Source: an uncultured Bacteroidota bacterium (GTDB lineage Bacteria; Bacteroidota; Bacteroidia; Bacteroidales; P3). From it: a DNA stretch of 64,000 nt. Of the stretch, positions 34,917-44,861 are shown piece by piece (within the stretch, counting starts at the first letter, position 1; each line of letters opens with the position of its first letter). The stretch covers positions 111,075 through 175,074 of the forward strand of contig CACYJU010000009.1 in the NCBI GenBank assembly GCA_902774845.1. Direction: 5' to 3'. The notes under the pieces are model-generated. The model did not search any database, was not told where the DNA came from, and was given only the letters and a program-made list of their open reading frames with translations. The position numbers and the translations under genes were made by a program.

Positions 34917-37769
34917 ATGATTAGCAACAATTTTACTCCGCGTCATGATGGCGTTTCGAAAGCCTCTGACGAAGAAAAAATGCTCAAAACTATCGGTGTG
35001 TCATCGATGGATGAACTTATAGATAAAGCTGTCCCGGCTTCGATTCGTTTGGATAAACCCATGCCTCTCGCCGACGGCATCAATGAATATGAGTTCCTCA
35101 ACCGTTGCCGCTCCCTCGCTAAGAAAAACAAACTTTTCAAGTCCTATATCGGTATGGGCTATTATGGAACCATAACCCCTGCTGTCATTCAGCGCAATGT
35201 ATTTGAAAATGCCGGTTGGTACACCGCCTATACTCCTTATCAAACTGAGATAAGCCAGGGCCGTCTTGAGGCTCTTATGACCTATCAGACCATGGTTAGC
35301 GATATGACCGGCTTGCCTTTGGCCAACGCCTCCCTGCTCGATGAGGCTACCGCTGGCGGCGAGTGCATGATTATGTTCTACAACAGCCGCTCTCGTCAGG
35401 CTGTGAAAGACGATGTGCATAAGATTTTTGTGGATGAGCGCATCCTGCCTCAGACCCTCGATGTGATGCATACCAACGCTGCTCCTCGCGGAATAGAGAT
35501 CGTTACCGGCAAACCCGCTGAAATAGTTCTCGACAACACTTTCTTTGGTGCTGTGGTGCAGTATCCCGATCAGTTTGGTGAGGTCAACGATTATACTGGT
35601 TTTATCTCCAAAGCTCACGAATTGGGTATTTTCGTTGGTGTCGCTACCGACCTTATGGCGTTGGCACTCCTGAAGACTCCCGGTGAGATGGGTGCCGACT
35701 GCGCATTCGGATGCAACCAGCGTTTCGGCCTGCCGATGGGATTCGGTGGCCCTCATGCAGGATTCTTCGCCGTTACCGAAACTTTCAAACGTTCGTTCCC
35801 CGGACGTATCATAGGCTGGAGCGTCGACGCCAAAGGCAACAAGGCACTTCGTATGGCTCTCGGTATGCGTGAGCAACATATCAAGCGTGAGAAAGCTACT
35901 TCGAACATCTGCACGGCTTCTGCTCTGCAGGCTATCATGAGCGGCTTCTATGCAGCTTGGCACGGCCCGGAGGGCATCCGCAAGATTGCCGCCAACATGC
36001 ACGCACAAGCCACCGTACTCGCAAAAGAGCTCGAAAAATACGGTTACAAGCAGCACAACCGCGTTTTCTTCGACACTTTGGCTCTCCAGTGTCCGGTTAA
36101 GACCGACGTGGTCAAGAAAGTGGCTGAGGAACACGAGATCAACTTCCGCTACATCTGCGAGGACTGCATCGGCATAAGCCTCGACGAGACCACATCAAAG
36201 GACGACATCAACGCCATCATCACCGTCCTGGCCAAGGCAGCTGGAAAACAGCCCGAACTGCTTCAATGCAAAGGGGCTTGCTGCACCGACATCTGCTCGA
36301 TACCTGAGGATCTTCTCCGCAAGTCGAAATATCTCCAGCACAGCGTATTCAACCGTTATCACAGCGAGACAGAGATGATGCGCTACATGAAGAAGCTTGA
36401 GGTGAAAGACCTCTCGCTGAACCGCGCCATGATACCGCTGGGCAGTTGCACCATGAAGCTCAACGCTGCAGCCGAGATGCTCCCTCTGAGCTGGAGCCAT
36501 TTTGCCGGAATGCACCCCTTCGCACCCGCCGACCAGGCTGAAGGTTCGATAGAGATGATAAAAGAGATGGAACAGATGCTGGCAGTCATTACGGGCTTTG
36601 CCGGAGTGTCGCTGCAACCCAATTCGGGTTCGGCTGGTGAATACAGCGGACTGACGGTCATCCGCAATTATCATATCGACTGTTGCAACCCACAACGTAA
36701 CGTCTGTCTGATTCCTGCCTCTGCACACGGCACCAACCCCGCTTCTGCAGCCAAAGCCGGCATGACAGTTGTAGTGGTTAAGTGTGATGAGCGTGGAGAC
36801 GTGGATATCAACGACCTTAAGGAAAAGGTGGCTCAGTACAAGGACAACCTCTCTTGCATCATGATCACCTACCCGTCGACCCACGGTGCTTTTGAAGAGG
36901 GAATCCTCGAAATTGTTGACATCATCCATGCCGCTGGTGGCCTCGTTTATATGGACGGCGCCAACATGAACGCTCAGGTGGGTATCACCTCACCGGGACG
37001 TATGGGTGCCGATGTATGCCATCTCAACCTCCACAAGACCTTCGCAGGCCCTCACGGTGGCGGCGGTGCTGGTGTTGGTCCTATCGCTGTGAGCGAGAAG
37101 CTGCTTGATTTCCTGCCTAAACATTGCATCTACGGCGTGGGTGGTAAGAAAGGCAACGCGATGGCAGCCGCTCCCTACGGTAATGCACTCCTTTTCCCCA
37201 TCACCTATGGTTACCTGCTGATGCTGGGTGGCAACGGTCTCACCGAGGCTACCAAGCACGCCATATTGAACGCAAACTACCTGCGCGCTCGTCTGCAGAA
37301 ATACTACAAGATTCTCTATACCAATAAGAACGGTATGTGTGGTCACGAGATGATAGTGGATTTCAACGAGTTCAGCTTGAAGGTGAGTGTGGGCGACATA
37401 GCCCGTCGTCTGGATGACTACGGATTCCACGCACCCACGGTGGCGTTCCCGGTACACAACACTTTGATGGTGGAGCCTACCGAGAGTGAGCCTCTCAGCG
37501 AACTCGACCGCTTCTGCGACGCTATGATAAGCATCCGTCAGGAGATTGACGATGTGATGACCGGCAAGTATGACGAGAAGAATAACCCGATAGCCAACGC
37601 ACCTCACACGATGCAGGTCGTCTGCGCTGACGAGTGGAACTATCCTTACAGCCGTCAGACTGCCGCCTTCCCGATGCCTCACGAGGATAAGTACTGGCCG
37701 ACAATCAGCAAGATTGACGACGCCTACGGTGACCGCAACCTGCAGCCCGTATGGCCGGCTGAGGAATAG
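34917..37769 (+). CDS. gcvP: Glycine dehydrogenase (decarboxylating), P protein
   Basis: A 950-aa single-chain P protein of the glycine cleavage system. It decarboxylates glycine with pyridoxal phosphate and passes the aminomethyl group to the H protein. N-terminal half: YYGTITPAVIQRNVFENAGWYTAYTPYQ-type block, split here by position at residues 80-110, and YQTMVSDMTGLPLANASLLDEATA. C-terminal half: PLGSCTMKLNAA, HGTNPASAAKAGM, and the PLP-lysine K707 in NLHKTFAGPHGGGG. gcvH and gcvT are not in the window. It has its own promoter and terminator. Confidence 0.97.
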   Translation: MISNNFTPRHDGVSKASDEEKMLKTIGVSSMDELIDKAVPASIRLDKPMPLADGINEYEFLNRCRSLAKKNKLFKSYIGMGYYGTITPAVIQRNVFENAGWYTAYTPYQTEISQGRLEALMTYQTMVSDMTGLPLANASLLDEATAGGECMIMFYNSRSRQAVKDDVHKIFVDERILPQTLDVMHTNAAPRGIEIVTGKPAEIVLDNTFFGAVVQYPDQFGEVNDYTGFISKAHELGIFVGVATDLMALALLKTPGEMGADCAFGCNQRFGLPMGFGGPHAGFFAVTETFKRSFPGRIIGWSVDAKGNKALRMALGMREQHIKREKATSNICTASALQAIMSGFYAAWHGPEGIRKIAANMHAQATVLAKELEKYGYKQHNRVFFDTLALQCPVKTDVVKKVAEEHEINFRYICEDCIGISLDETTSKDDINAIITVLAKAAGKQPELLQCKGACCTDICSIPEDLLRKSKYLQHSVFNRYHSETEMMRYMKKLEVKDLSLNRAMIPLGSCTMKLNAAAEMLPLSWSHFAGMHPFAPADQAEGSIEMIKEMEQMLAVITGFAGVSLQPNSGSAGEYSGLTVIRNYHIDCCNPQRNVCLIPASAHGTNPASAAKAGMTVVVVKCDERGDVDINDLKEKVAQYKDNLSCIMITYPSTHGAFEEGILEIVDIIHAAGGLVYMDGANMNAQVGITSPGRMGADVCHLNLHKTFAGPHGGGGAGVGPIAVSEKLLDFLPKHCIYGVGGKKGNAMAAAPYGNALLFPITYGYLLMLGGNGLTEATKHAILNANYLRARLQKYYKILYTNKNGMCGHEMIVDFNEFSLKVSVGDIARRLDDYGFHAPTVAFPVHNTLMVEPTESEPLSELDRFCDAMISIRQEIDDVMTGKYDEKNNPIANAPHTMQVVCADEWNYPYSRQTAAFPMPHEDKYWPTISKIDDAYGDRNLQPVWPAEE

Positions 37770-37785
37770 TCGTTACGCTTTAAGT

Positions 37786-37825
37786 AAAAGACCTTAAAGA
37801 CCATTGTGTCCTTAAGGTCTTTTCG
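37786..37825 (+). terminator. Rho-independent terminator after gcvP
   Basis: A 12-bp perfect stem AAAAGACCTTAA/TTAAGGTCTTTT (37786-37797 with 37812-37823) ending in T residues. Confidence 0.92.
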
Positions 37826-37849
37826 TTATAACACACCAAATAGTTTGTC

Positions 37850-40800
37850 ATGCATAGATATCTGCCCATCACGTTTCTCCTGATCTTCAGTTTCCACTTC
37901 TCGCTTCTCAACTCGCAGAAACCTTGGAATGATCTCAAGGTGATGGAGGAAAACAAGTTGGCGCCACATACCAATGTGATTCCTTATGCCGATGAGGAAT
38001 CCGTAGACCGGCTGGCTTATAATGAGTCTCCTTGGTGTCGGTCGCTCAACGGTGTTTGGAAGTTCAAGTATGTTCAGCGTCCTGCCGATATCCCGAAAAA
38101 ATTCTTTTCGAAAAAGTATGATGTCGCTCAATGGGATGATATCCGTGTGCCTGGGAATATCGAGTTCCAGGGATTCGGTGTGCCGGTATATGTCAATATG
38201 CGTAACGAATTTGAGCCCACCCCTCCGTTTGTACCTGAAGATTTCAATCCTGTAGGGTGTTATGTTCGTGACTTTGAGGTGCCTGATGACTGGCAGGGTA
38301 GGAGAGTGGTGGTGAAGTTCGGTGCCGTGAAGTCGGCTATGAAACTGTATGTGAACGGCAAATATGTGGGCTATTCCGAAGATGGAAAATCTCCCGCGGA
38401 GTTCGATATAACCAAGTATCTCGGCAATGAGAACAATCGTATGGCGGTCGAAGTATACCGTTTCTGCGACGGTAGCTATCTTGAGTGCCAGGATATGTGG
38501 CGTGTGAGCGGCATCACTCGTGATGTGGTCATCTATTCCACACCCAAGGCATGCGTTACGGACTACCATGTTGAGACCACCTATGGCGATCAAGGAAAAG
38601 GTACGATGGACCTTACCGTTTACACCCAAGGCGCTGTAGGTAGGAAGATTGAGGTGGCTCTTATGAAAGACGGACAGGTGAAGTATCAATCCGAGTCGGT
38701 TGTGGATAAAAGCGGGACGGCTCGTTTCTCTCAGAAACTCAATAAAATAAAGCCTTGGTCCGAGTTTTCTCCTGAGCTCTATACGCTTGTGATAAGATTG
38801 GGCCAGCCTGCCTCTGACGGACGTCCGTCGTTGGTCGGAGGAAAGGTGGGGTTCCGTTCTATCGGATTCGTCTCAGGACAGCTGGTGTTCAATCATATCC
38901 CGATGAAGATAAAAGGGGTCAACCGTCACGAACACAGCGCCTTCGGTGGACAGTATGTTACGCGGGAAGAGATGGAAGAGGATATACGGATGATGAAAGC
39001 TGCTGGCATCAACGCTGTGCGCACAAGCCATTATCCTGACGATGAGTATTGGTATGAATTATGCGACCGCTACGGAATCTATGTAATGGATGAGGCTAAC
39101 AACGAATCTCACGGACAGGGATATGGTGCTAACAGTCTTGCCAAGAAGCCTGAGTGGTCCGATGCCATGTGGTACAGAATCAATAATATGTACATGCGCG
39201 ACCGCAGCCATCCTTGTGTGTTTGCCTGGTCTCTTGCCAACGAGTGTGGACATGGTGTCTGTCTGGTGGAAGCTTATAAGAAACTGAAGGCCCTCGACAA
39301 GATGCGCCCCGTGTGCAACGAGCGTGCTAACCAGGGTGAGCATACTGACATAGTGATGTCCATGTATCCTTCGCCTCAGTATCTTGCCAACTACGCCCGT
39401 GAGGAACAGAAAAAAAAGTCCGCAGAGCGTCGTCCCTATATCACCGCTGAATACTGTCATGCTATGGGCAACAGTGTGGGTGGTCTGCGCGACTACTGGG
39501 ACACCATCAATAAATACCCCGTGCTGCAAGGTGGCTTTATTTGGGATTGGGTCGATCAGTCGATTCTTCTGGATAGAAAATGTCAGATGCCGAAAGGCAA
39601 CAAGAAGGTGGCTGTCAATGGTTTGAATGGCTATTGGTATGCCTTGGGGGGTGATCTGGGAGCTTTGCCTGGCATCAGCGATGACGATGCTTTCTGTGCT
39701 AACGGACTGATTACTTCCGACCGTCAGCCTCATGAGCATTACTATGAGGTTGCTGCCGTCTTTGGTGGAAATAAGGCCTCTTCGTTCAAGCGTCTTGTGG
39801 CCGACAACCACAAAAAATCTGCAACAAACTCCCTCTCATCAAGGGAAGGGAACACACGGGGGACTGTGGCTCTCAATGGGACAGACGTTTCTGTTGCTGT
39901 CGACACCAGCAACGGCTATGTTGTGAGCTACAAATACAAAGACAAAGAACTTCTTGAGGCACCCCTCCGTTATAACTTCTGGCGTCCGCCAACCCTCAAC
40001 GACCTTGAAGACCGGAACGGTGTCAAATGTTGGCCTGGATTAGACCATCTCCAGCCTCGCCTGATCAAATCTTCCATTGCCTCAAACGGTCGCTCTCTCA
40101 CTCTCGAGTTGCTTCTATTGGGACCTGACGAGGGGTATATTCTACTTAAAGAGTTAGTTGATGTAAATAGTGATGGAGTATTGAATATTAATTATATAGT
40201 TGATGCAGACAAGTCTTATCGAACGCTGCCCAAACTGGGGGTTCAGCTTGGTTTGAGTCACAGTTATAATCAGGTAGAATGGAAAGGCAACCTCTATGAA
40301 ACCTACCCCGACCGTAGGAGTGCGCAGAAGTTGGGTGTCCATCGTCAGCCGACTTACGCCGTTGTCGGCGAGATGCATCCTGTACCACAGGAGAGCGGCA
40401 ATCACGAAGCATCGTGGGTTCGGTTCTCAGGCGACAGCCAGTCGTTGGCTGTTTACTCTTCCGAGAAGTCTTTCTCCTTCAGCGTCAGGGATTTTGATGA
40501 TAGCATACTTACATTTGCCAAACGAATCAAAGAGCTTTCGCCGGCTGGCCACTATGTGGTCAATGCCGACTATCGTCAGTCTGGTTTAGGTACTGCCACC
40601 TGCGGTCCTGGAGTGGAACCGCCCTATCTGATATATGGTGATAAAAAGTATAACTATCGATTCACGTTCGTTCCGTCTAATACTGACTCTCAGTCGCTTG
40701 ACGCTATGATTGACGGTCAGGCGGCACTCTCTACCGATACCCTTTTTACCTCCCATGTCGCGCCGGGTAAGTCGTTCCTCCGAAAGGTGAAGTGCGACAT

Positions 40801-41251
40801 CAGGCCCGATAAGCAATACTATGCCAAGTTTCCCAAGAATATGACCGACTGCCGCAAGGGTGTCGCCGGCGACTGGACGGAGCAATGGAGTGGTTTTAAG
40901 GGACAGACCAAGGTGGTCTTCCGCCTTGCGCTCGACAGCCTTCGCTCTGTAAAAGAGGTGGTTGCTGGCATCTGTAATGGGCCTTCCGACTGGGTTATAG
41001 CGCCTGAGAAAGTCTCCGTGCTTTGGTCAGAAGATGGCGAGCGATGGTCTGAGCCACTTGAACTCTCTCCGGCTGTCCCATTGAAAGAACCTCAGACGGA
41101 GAGTCGCCGTCTGCGTTACCGTGTTGATTTCGATGGGGTCCGGATGCAATATCTTAAACTTGTTGTAGACCATTGCGGACAATTACCCGACTGGCACGCT
41201 TTCAAAGGCGAACCTGCCTGGCTTATGATCGACGAGATAGAGGTGCGGTAA
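37850..41251 (+). CDS. Glycoside hydrolase family 2 beta-galactosidase, exported
   Basis: 1133 aa with a signal peptide (about residues 1-22). Domains in order: GH2 sugar-binding domain (VPGNIEFQGFGVPVYVN, SAMKLYVNGKYVGYSED), immunoglobulin-like domain, TIM barrel (RHEHSAFGGQYVTREEMEEDI begins it), domain-4 and a large beta domain, then a C-terminal discoidin-like region (about 1000-1133). The acid/base Glu is E465 in LANECGHG and the nucleophile is E534 in ITAEYCHAMGNS. It should release galactose from beta-galactosides in the periplasm. It is not inside a visible polysaccharide utilisation locus. Residues about 655-675 (SATNSLSSREGNTRG) come from a CCCTCTCATCAAGGGAAGGG repeat inserted in frame. 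Confidence 0.93.
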   Translation: MHRYLPITFLLIFSFHFSLLNSQKPWNDLKVMEENKLAPHTNVIPYADEESVDRLAYNESPWCRSLNGVWKFKYVQRPADIPKKFFSKKYDVAQWDDIRVPGNIEFQGFGVPVYVNMRNEFEPTPPFVPEDFNPVGCYVRDFEVPDDWQGRRVVVKFGAVKSAMKLYVNGKYVGYSEDGKSPAEFDITKYLGNENNRMAVEVYRFCDGSYLECQDMWRVSGITRDVVIYSTPKACVTDYHVETTYGDQGKGTMDLTVYTQGAVGRKIEVALMKDGQVKYQSESVVDKSGTARFSQKLNKIKPWSEFSPELYTLVIRLGQPASDGRPSLVGGKVGFRSIGFVSGQLVFNHIPMKIKGVNRHEHSAFGGQYVTREEMEEDIRMMKAAGINAVRTSHYPDDEYWYELCDRYGIYVMDEANNESHGQGYGANSLAKKPEWSDAMWYRINNMYMRDRSHPCVFAWSLANECGHGVCLVEAYKKLKALDKMRPVCNERANQGEHTDIVMSMYPSPQYLANYAREEQKKKSAERRPYITAEYCHAMGNSVGGLRDYWDTINKYPVLQGGFIWDWVDQSILLDRKCQMPKGNKKVAVNGLNGYWYALGGDLGALPGISDDDAFCANGLITSDRQPHEHYYEVAAVFGGNKASSFKRLVADNHKKSATNSLSSREGNTRGTVALNGTDVSVAVDTSNGYVVSYKYKDKELLEAPLRYNFWRPPTLNDLEDRNGVKCWPGLDHLQPRLIKSSIASNGRSLTLELLLLGPDEGYILLKELVDVNSDGVLNINYIVDADKSYRTLPKLGVQLGLSHSYNQVEWKGNLYETYPDRRSAQKLGVHRQPTYAVVGEMHPVPQESGNHEASWVRFSGDSQSLAVYSSEKSFSFSVRDFDDSILTFAKRIKELSPAGHYVVNADYRQSGLGTATCGPGVEPPYLIYGDKKYNYRFTFVPSNTDSQSLDAMIDGQAALSTDTLFTSHVAPGKSFLRKVKCDIRPDKQYYAKFPKNMTDCRKGVAGDWTEQWSGFKGQTKVVFRLALDSLRSVKEVVAGICNGPSDWVIAPEKVSVLWSEDGERWSEPLELSPAVPLKEPQTESRRLRYRVDFDGVRMQYLKLVVDHCGQLPDWHAFKGEPAWLMIDEIEVR

Positions 41252-41296
41252 TCATCTTACCGACTGCTGACCGCCACTTGTAGCATAAAACTAACA

Positions 41297-42175
41297 CTAC
41301 CTTATCCGCGAGCGTAGCTGGTGGGCGAGGTCTATCGAATAGACAATCAGTCCTATCCAGATGCAGGTGAAGCAGACGAGGTGTGCTGTCGAGAACGACT
41401 CGTGGTATACAAGTATGCCGAGCAGGAACTGTCCTGTGGGAGAGACATATTGCAGGAATCCCAGAGTGGAAAGCGGTATTCTCTCCGCCGACTTGCCGAA
41501 AAGCAAGAGTGGCACAGCTGTGACCACGCCTGCTCCGAGCAGTAGCAAGTATATCCACAGGTTGAAATGGCATAATGCGCTCTCGCTGTTTGAACAGAGC
41601 AAGATTATGTATATCAGTGCCATAGGCATCATCCAGATGGTCTCAACCGTGAGTGCGGCGGTGGCGTCGAGTTTCATCTTCTTCTTAATGAGTCCGTAGA
41701 TGGCGAAAGAGGTGGCAAGTGAAAGGGAGATGATGGGGAAGCGTCCGTAGTCGATGGTGAAGTAGATCACTCCTGCGGCGGCGAACACTAACGCTACAAT
41801 CTGCCAGCGATTCAGCCGTTCGCGTAGGAAGAGGGTGCCGAGCAGCACGTTGAGCAGCGGGTTGATGTAATAGCCCAGAGAGCTTTCGAGTATGTAGTGG
41901 TGGTTTATGGCCCAGATGTAGAGACCCCAGTTGAAGGTGATGAGGGTTCCGGTGAGCAGCAGCCAGGGGAGGTTGCGCCGGCGTATGTGGTCTCGCAGCC
42001 GTACTCCTTTATACACGCAGTAGAAGAGAACCATGAACACACAGGACCATACGATGCGGTGGGCCAGTATCTCGAACGAGTCGACGCTCTGCAGCATCTT
42101 CCAGTAGAGCGGGAAGAGTCCCCAGATGAGATAGCAGAGGAACCCCTGCAGCAGACCTTTTCGATATTCAGACAC
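41297..42175 (-). CDS. rarD: RarD-type EamA transporter
   Basis: 292 aa with about ten transmembrane segments. The start YRKGLLQGFLCYLIWGLFPLYWKML and the block HRIVWSCVFMVLFY are characteristic of RarD, a drug/metabolite transporter family member first named for chloramphenicol sensitivity; the real substrate is unknown. Later motifs NWGLYIWAINHHYILESSLGYYINPLLNVLLGTLFLRERL-type (residues 77-118) also fit. The start is GTG, with no near in-frame ATG. TGAATG repeats lie immediately upstream. Confidence 0.9.
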   Translation of the reverse strand: MSEYRKGLLQGFLCYLIWGLFPLYWKMLQSVDSFEILAHRIVWSCVFMVLFYCVYKGVRLRDHIRRRNLPWLLLTGTLITFNWGLYIWAINHHYILESSLGYYINPLLNVLLGTLFLRERLNRWQIVALVFAAAGVIYFTIDYGRFPIISLSLATSFAIYGLIKKKMKLDATAALTVETIWMMPMALIYIILLCSNSESALCHFNLWIYLLLLGAGVVTAVPLLLFGKSAERIPLSTLGFLQYVSPTGQFLLGILVYHESFSTAHLVCFTCIWIGLIVYSIDLAHQLRSRIR

Positions 42176-42183
42176 GGTGTGGA

Positions 42184-42258
42184 ATGTGTTAATGCTTGAA
42201 TGTGTTAATGTGTGAATGCGTCAGCCACTCAAGCAATCACGCATTCACGCATTCACGC
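42184..42258. repeat. TGTTAATG / TGAATGC tract plus dispersed GCGTCAGCCACTCAAGCAAT module
   Basis: Octamer-like GTGTTAATG and TGAATGC units (42184-42214) are followed by a 41-bp module (42215-42255) that recurs exactly at 43013-43053. Shorter versions lie at 46889-46918 and, inverted, at 47483-47512 and 49500-49529. Confidence 0.9.
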
Positions 42259-42262
42259 AATC

Positions 42263-42901
42263 TTAGTACATCTGGTATGGGTTGTCGTTACGGTTTCTAC
42301 GTCGCCAGAGGAGTATGAGTATCAGCCCGAAAAGCATTCCTCCGAGGTGGGCGAAATGTGCTACGTTGTCGGCGCGGAAGAATCCTTCGAACAGTTCGAT
42401 GGCGGCATATCCTATCACGAACCATTTGGCTTTGATGGGCATCAGGAAGTAGAGGTAGATGCGTTCGTTGGGGAACATCATGCCGAAGGCGAGCAGGATG
42501 CCGTAAACCGCTCCGGAGGCTCCCACCGTCGGCACTAAGGGCATCTTGAAAAGGAGGCTCATCGCCATGTGGGTGATGGCTGCGCCTATACCACACACGA
42601 GGTAGTAAGCCACAAAACGCTTGGTGCCCCAGTAGTTCTCCAGCACGTAGCCGAACATCCAGAGGGCGAACATGTTAAAGAAGATATGGTCGAGACCTGC
42701 ATGCATGAACATATAGGATAGGGGTTGCCAGATGCGGAAGAGTCCGCTGCCCAGAGGCCAGAGACACAGCATATTTGTAATCTGAAGATAGCCTAAGCGT
42801 TCGAGAACGTAGGTGGCGGCGAACATCAGCACGTTGATTATCAGAAGATGTTTTACGCCCGAGGGCAACATCGAAAAACCCTGAGGTGAGTATTGAGACA
42901 T
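42263..42901 (-). CDS. Rhomboid family intramembrane serine protease
   Basis: 212 aa with six hydrophobic segments. Rhomboid motifs are clear: the HxxxN motif as DHIFFNMFAL (H72, N76), catalytic Ser S129 in GASGA, and catalytic His H185 in AHFAHLGG. It cuts transmembrane substrates within the inner membrane. The stop codon lies 5 bp from a dispersed repeat module. The gene is upstream of rarD on the same strand. Confidence 0.94.
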   Translation of the reverse strand: MSQYSPQGFSMLPSGVKHLLIINVLMFAATYVLERLGYLQITNMLCLWPLGSGLFRIWQPLSYMFMHAGLDHIFFNMFALWMFGYVLENYWGTKRFVAYYLVCGIGAAITHMAMSLLFKMPLVPTVGASGAVYGILLAFGMMFPNERIYLYFLMPIKAKWFVIGYAAIELFEGFFRADNVAHFAHLGGMLFGLILILLWRRRNRNDNPYQMY

Positions 42902-42909
42902 AGCTGTCT

Positions 42910-43053
42910 ATTGTGTAAATGTGTTATTGTGTTAATGTGTTAATCCGTAAATCCATCAATCCATCCGCCCTGTGCGGGCACGCACCATTCAACTATCAAC
43001 TATCAACTTTCAAATGCGTCAGCCACTCAAGCAATCACGCATTCACGCATTCA
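42910..43053. repeat. Composite repeat spacer downstream of mutL
   Basis: Several kinds of repeat sit side by side: TGTTAATG units (42910-42945), a GCCCTGTGCGGGCACGCACC unit (42967-42986), AACTATC units (42989-43011) and the 41-bp module (43013-43053). The mutL stop codon and its last three codons (M N A) lie inside the module. Confidence 0.88.
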
Positions 43054-44857
43054 TTAACTGCCCAATCTTTTCTGCTGTGAGGATGGTACTTATGGTTTCG
43101 CCTCCTGGGGCTACGGTGGACATCGAGCAGTTCCTTAGGTCGTTGATGATTTGTTGCATTTCCTCTTGGCATAGAGGCTTTTGGCTTTTCACCGACATGC
43201 GGCGGGCGATGGTCATGAAAAGTCGGGTGCGTCGGTCGACAAATTTCTCCATCATCGCTCCTTTGCATTCGCGTATGAGGGTGTCTAAAAGTTCCTGCAG
43301 CTCACTGTCGCTAAGCTCGTCTGGGGTTGCTGACACGACGAAGACGTTGCTTCCCTTCATGCGTTCGATGGCGAATCCGCTATGGATGAGGTCGCCCATC
43401 ATCTCTTCGAAGATGTCGGCGTCGGCGGCTGAAAACTGGCAGTTGACTGGGAAGAGGAGCTGCTGGGCGGCCAAGGGTTTCTCGTGAGAGGAGAGTCTTT
43501 CGAAGAGTATGCGCTCGTGTGCGAGCCGCTGGTCGACGATGAGCAGCCCGTCAGGTGTGGGACAGGCGATATAGCTGTTCAGAATTTGGAAGCAGTCGGA
43601 TGACTGGATGGTCGGGTTTTCGGATTTTCGGATATCTGGTTGTTCAGATGTCTGTTTTTTTTCGTCAAAGAAGTCCTCCCATCCGTGCATGCCCGCAGAG
43701 GGCGTTAGATTGTCTGCATGTCTATTTGTCTGATTGCCTGACTTCTGACTGCTGAATGGGTTGTAGTTGGGGTTGTAGTTGATGCGGGGCGTCTGCGGCA
43801 TGTAGTCTTTGGGGGCGGGGGAGAAGTCAAACTCGGTGGATGGGTTAAACTCAATCTCCGAGGCTAGGGAGTACTGCCCGAGGGCTTTCTTGGTTACAGC
43901 TCGCAGGATGGCGAACATGGGGCTCTCGTCGACGAACCTCACTTCTGTCTTGGTGGGGTGTATGTTGACATCCATACGTGAGGGGTCGACGCTCAGCGAT
44001 ACAAAGAAGGGTGGGTGGTAGCTCTCGGGTATCATGTCGGTGTAGGCTTTCTCTATCGCTGCCGTGAGCATGGGGTGCTTGATGAAGCGTCCGTTGACGA
44101 AGAGGTACTGCTCGCCGCGCGTTCGTTTGGCATATTCGGCTTTCGCCACATATCCTTTTATCGAGACCACGTCGCTCTCCTCCTCTACGGGGAAGAGTCG
44201 GTCTTTGTAGGCGTCGCCGAACAACTGGCACACCCTCTGCAGCATCGTGTCCGCTCGCAGGTCGTAGAGCAGTCGTCCGTTGCTGTGGAACGAGAAGCTT
44301 ATATCGTTATGAATGAGGGTTATGCGACGGAACACTTCTTCTATATGGCTCAGCTCTATGGTGTCTTTCTTCAGGAAGTTGCGACGGGCCGGTACATTGT
44401 AGAAAAGGTTTTTTATGGCGAGAGAGGTGCCCACCGGACAGCTGCAGGGGTGCTGGTCTTTGACGGTGGAGCCTTCGATTTCGACCTGAGTGCCCAGCTC
44501 GTTGTCGGCCTGACGGGTTTTCAACTCTACTTGGGCAATGGCGGCAATGCTGGCAAGGGCCTCACCGCGGAATCCCATGGTACGTATGGCGAAGAGGTCG
44601 TCGGCTTTGTGGATCTTGGAGGTGGCGTGGCGCTCGAAGCAGAGTCGGGCGTCGCTGTCGCTCATGCCGCATCCGTTGTCTATGACCTGTATGAGTGTAC
44701 GTCCTGCGTCCTTCACTATGAGCTGGATGTTAGTGGCTCCGGCATCCATCGCGTTCTCCAGCAGCTCTTTTACAGCCGAGGCTGGTCGGTCTACCACCTC
44801 GCCCGCCGCTATCTGGTTGGCCACACTGTCGGGTAATATGTTTATTATGTCGGACAT
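43043..44857 (-). CDS. mutL: DNA mismatch repair protein MutL
   Basis: 604 aa. GHKL ATPase motifs: ELLENAMDAGA, DNGCGM, ERHATSKI and GFRGEAL. The long linker (about residues 345-425) is rich in repeat-coded sequence (SEQPDIRKSENPTIQSSD). In the C-terminal dimerisation domain the usual endonuclease motif DQHA(x)2E(x)4E reads DQRLAHERILFE, so the metal-binding His is Arg. The protein couples mismatch recognition by MutS to strand removal; whether this one nicks DNA is doubtful. The C-terminal residues MNA and the TGA stop are supplied by a dispersed repeat. Confidence 0.95.
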   Translation of the reverse strand: MSDIINILPDSVANQIAAGEVVDRPASAVKELLENAMDAGATNIQLIVKDAGRTLIQVIDNGCGMSDSDARLCFERHATSKIHKADDLFAIRTMGFRGEALASIAAIAQVELKTRQADNELGTQVEIEGSTVKDQHPCSCPVGTSLAIKNLFYNVPARRNFLKKDTIELSHIEEVFRRITLIHNDISFSFHSNGRLLYDLRADTMLQRVCQLFGDAYKDRLFPVEEESDVVSIKGYVAKAEYAKRTRGEQYLFVNGRFIKHPMLTAAIEKAYTDMIPESYHPPFFVSLSVDPSRMDVNIHPTKTEVRFVDESPMFAILRAVTKKALGQYSLASEIEFNPSTEFDFSPAPKDYMPQTPRINYNPNYNPFSSQKSGNQTNRHADNLTPSAGMHGWEDFFDEKKQTSEQPDIRKSENPTIQSSDCFQILNSYIACPTPDGLLIVDQRLAHERILFERLSSHEKPLAAQQLLFPVNCQFSAADADIFEEMMGDLIHSGFAIERMKGSNVFVVSATPDELSDSELQELLDTLIRECKGAMMEKFVDRRTRLFMTIARRMSVKSQKPLCQEEMQQIINDLRNCSMSTVAPGGETISTILTAEKIGQLMNA

Positions 44858-44861
44858 CTTT

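Noticed and set aside
41247..41262. CGGTAA-TCATC-TTACCG hairpin at the end of the beta-galactosidase gene
   Set aside because: Overlaps the stop codon and lacks a T run on either strand, so it was not called as a terminator.
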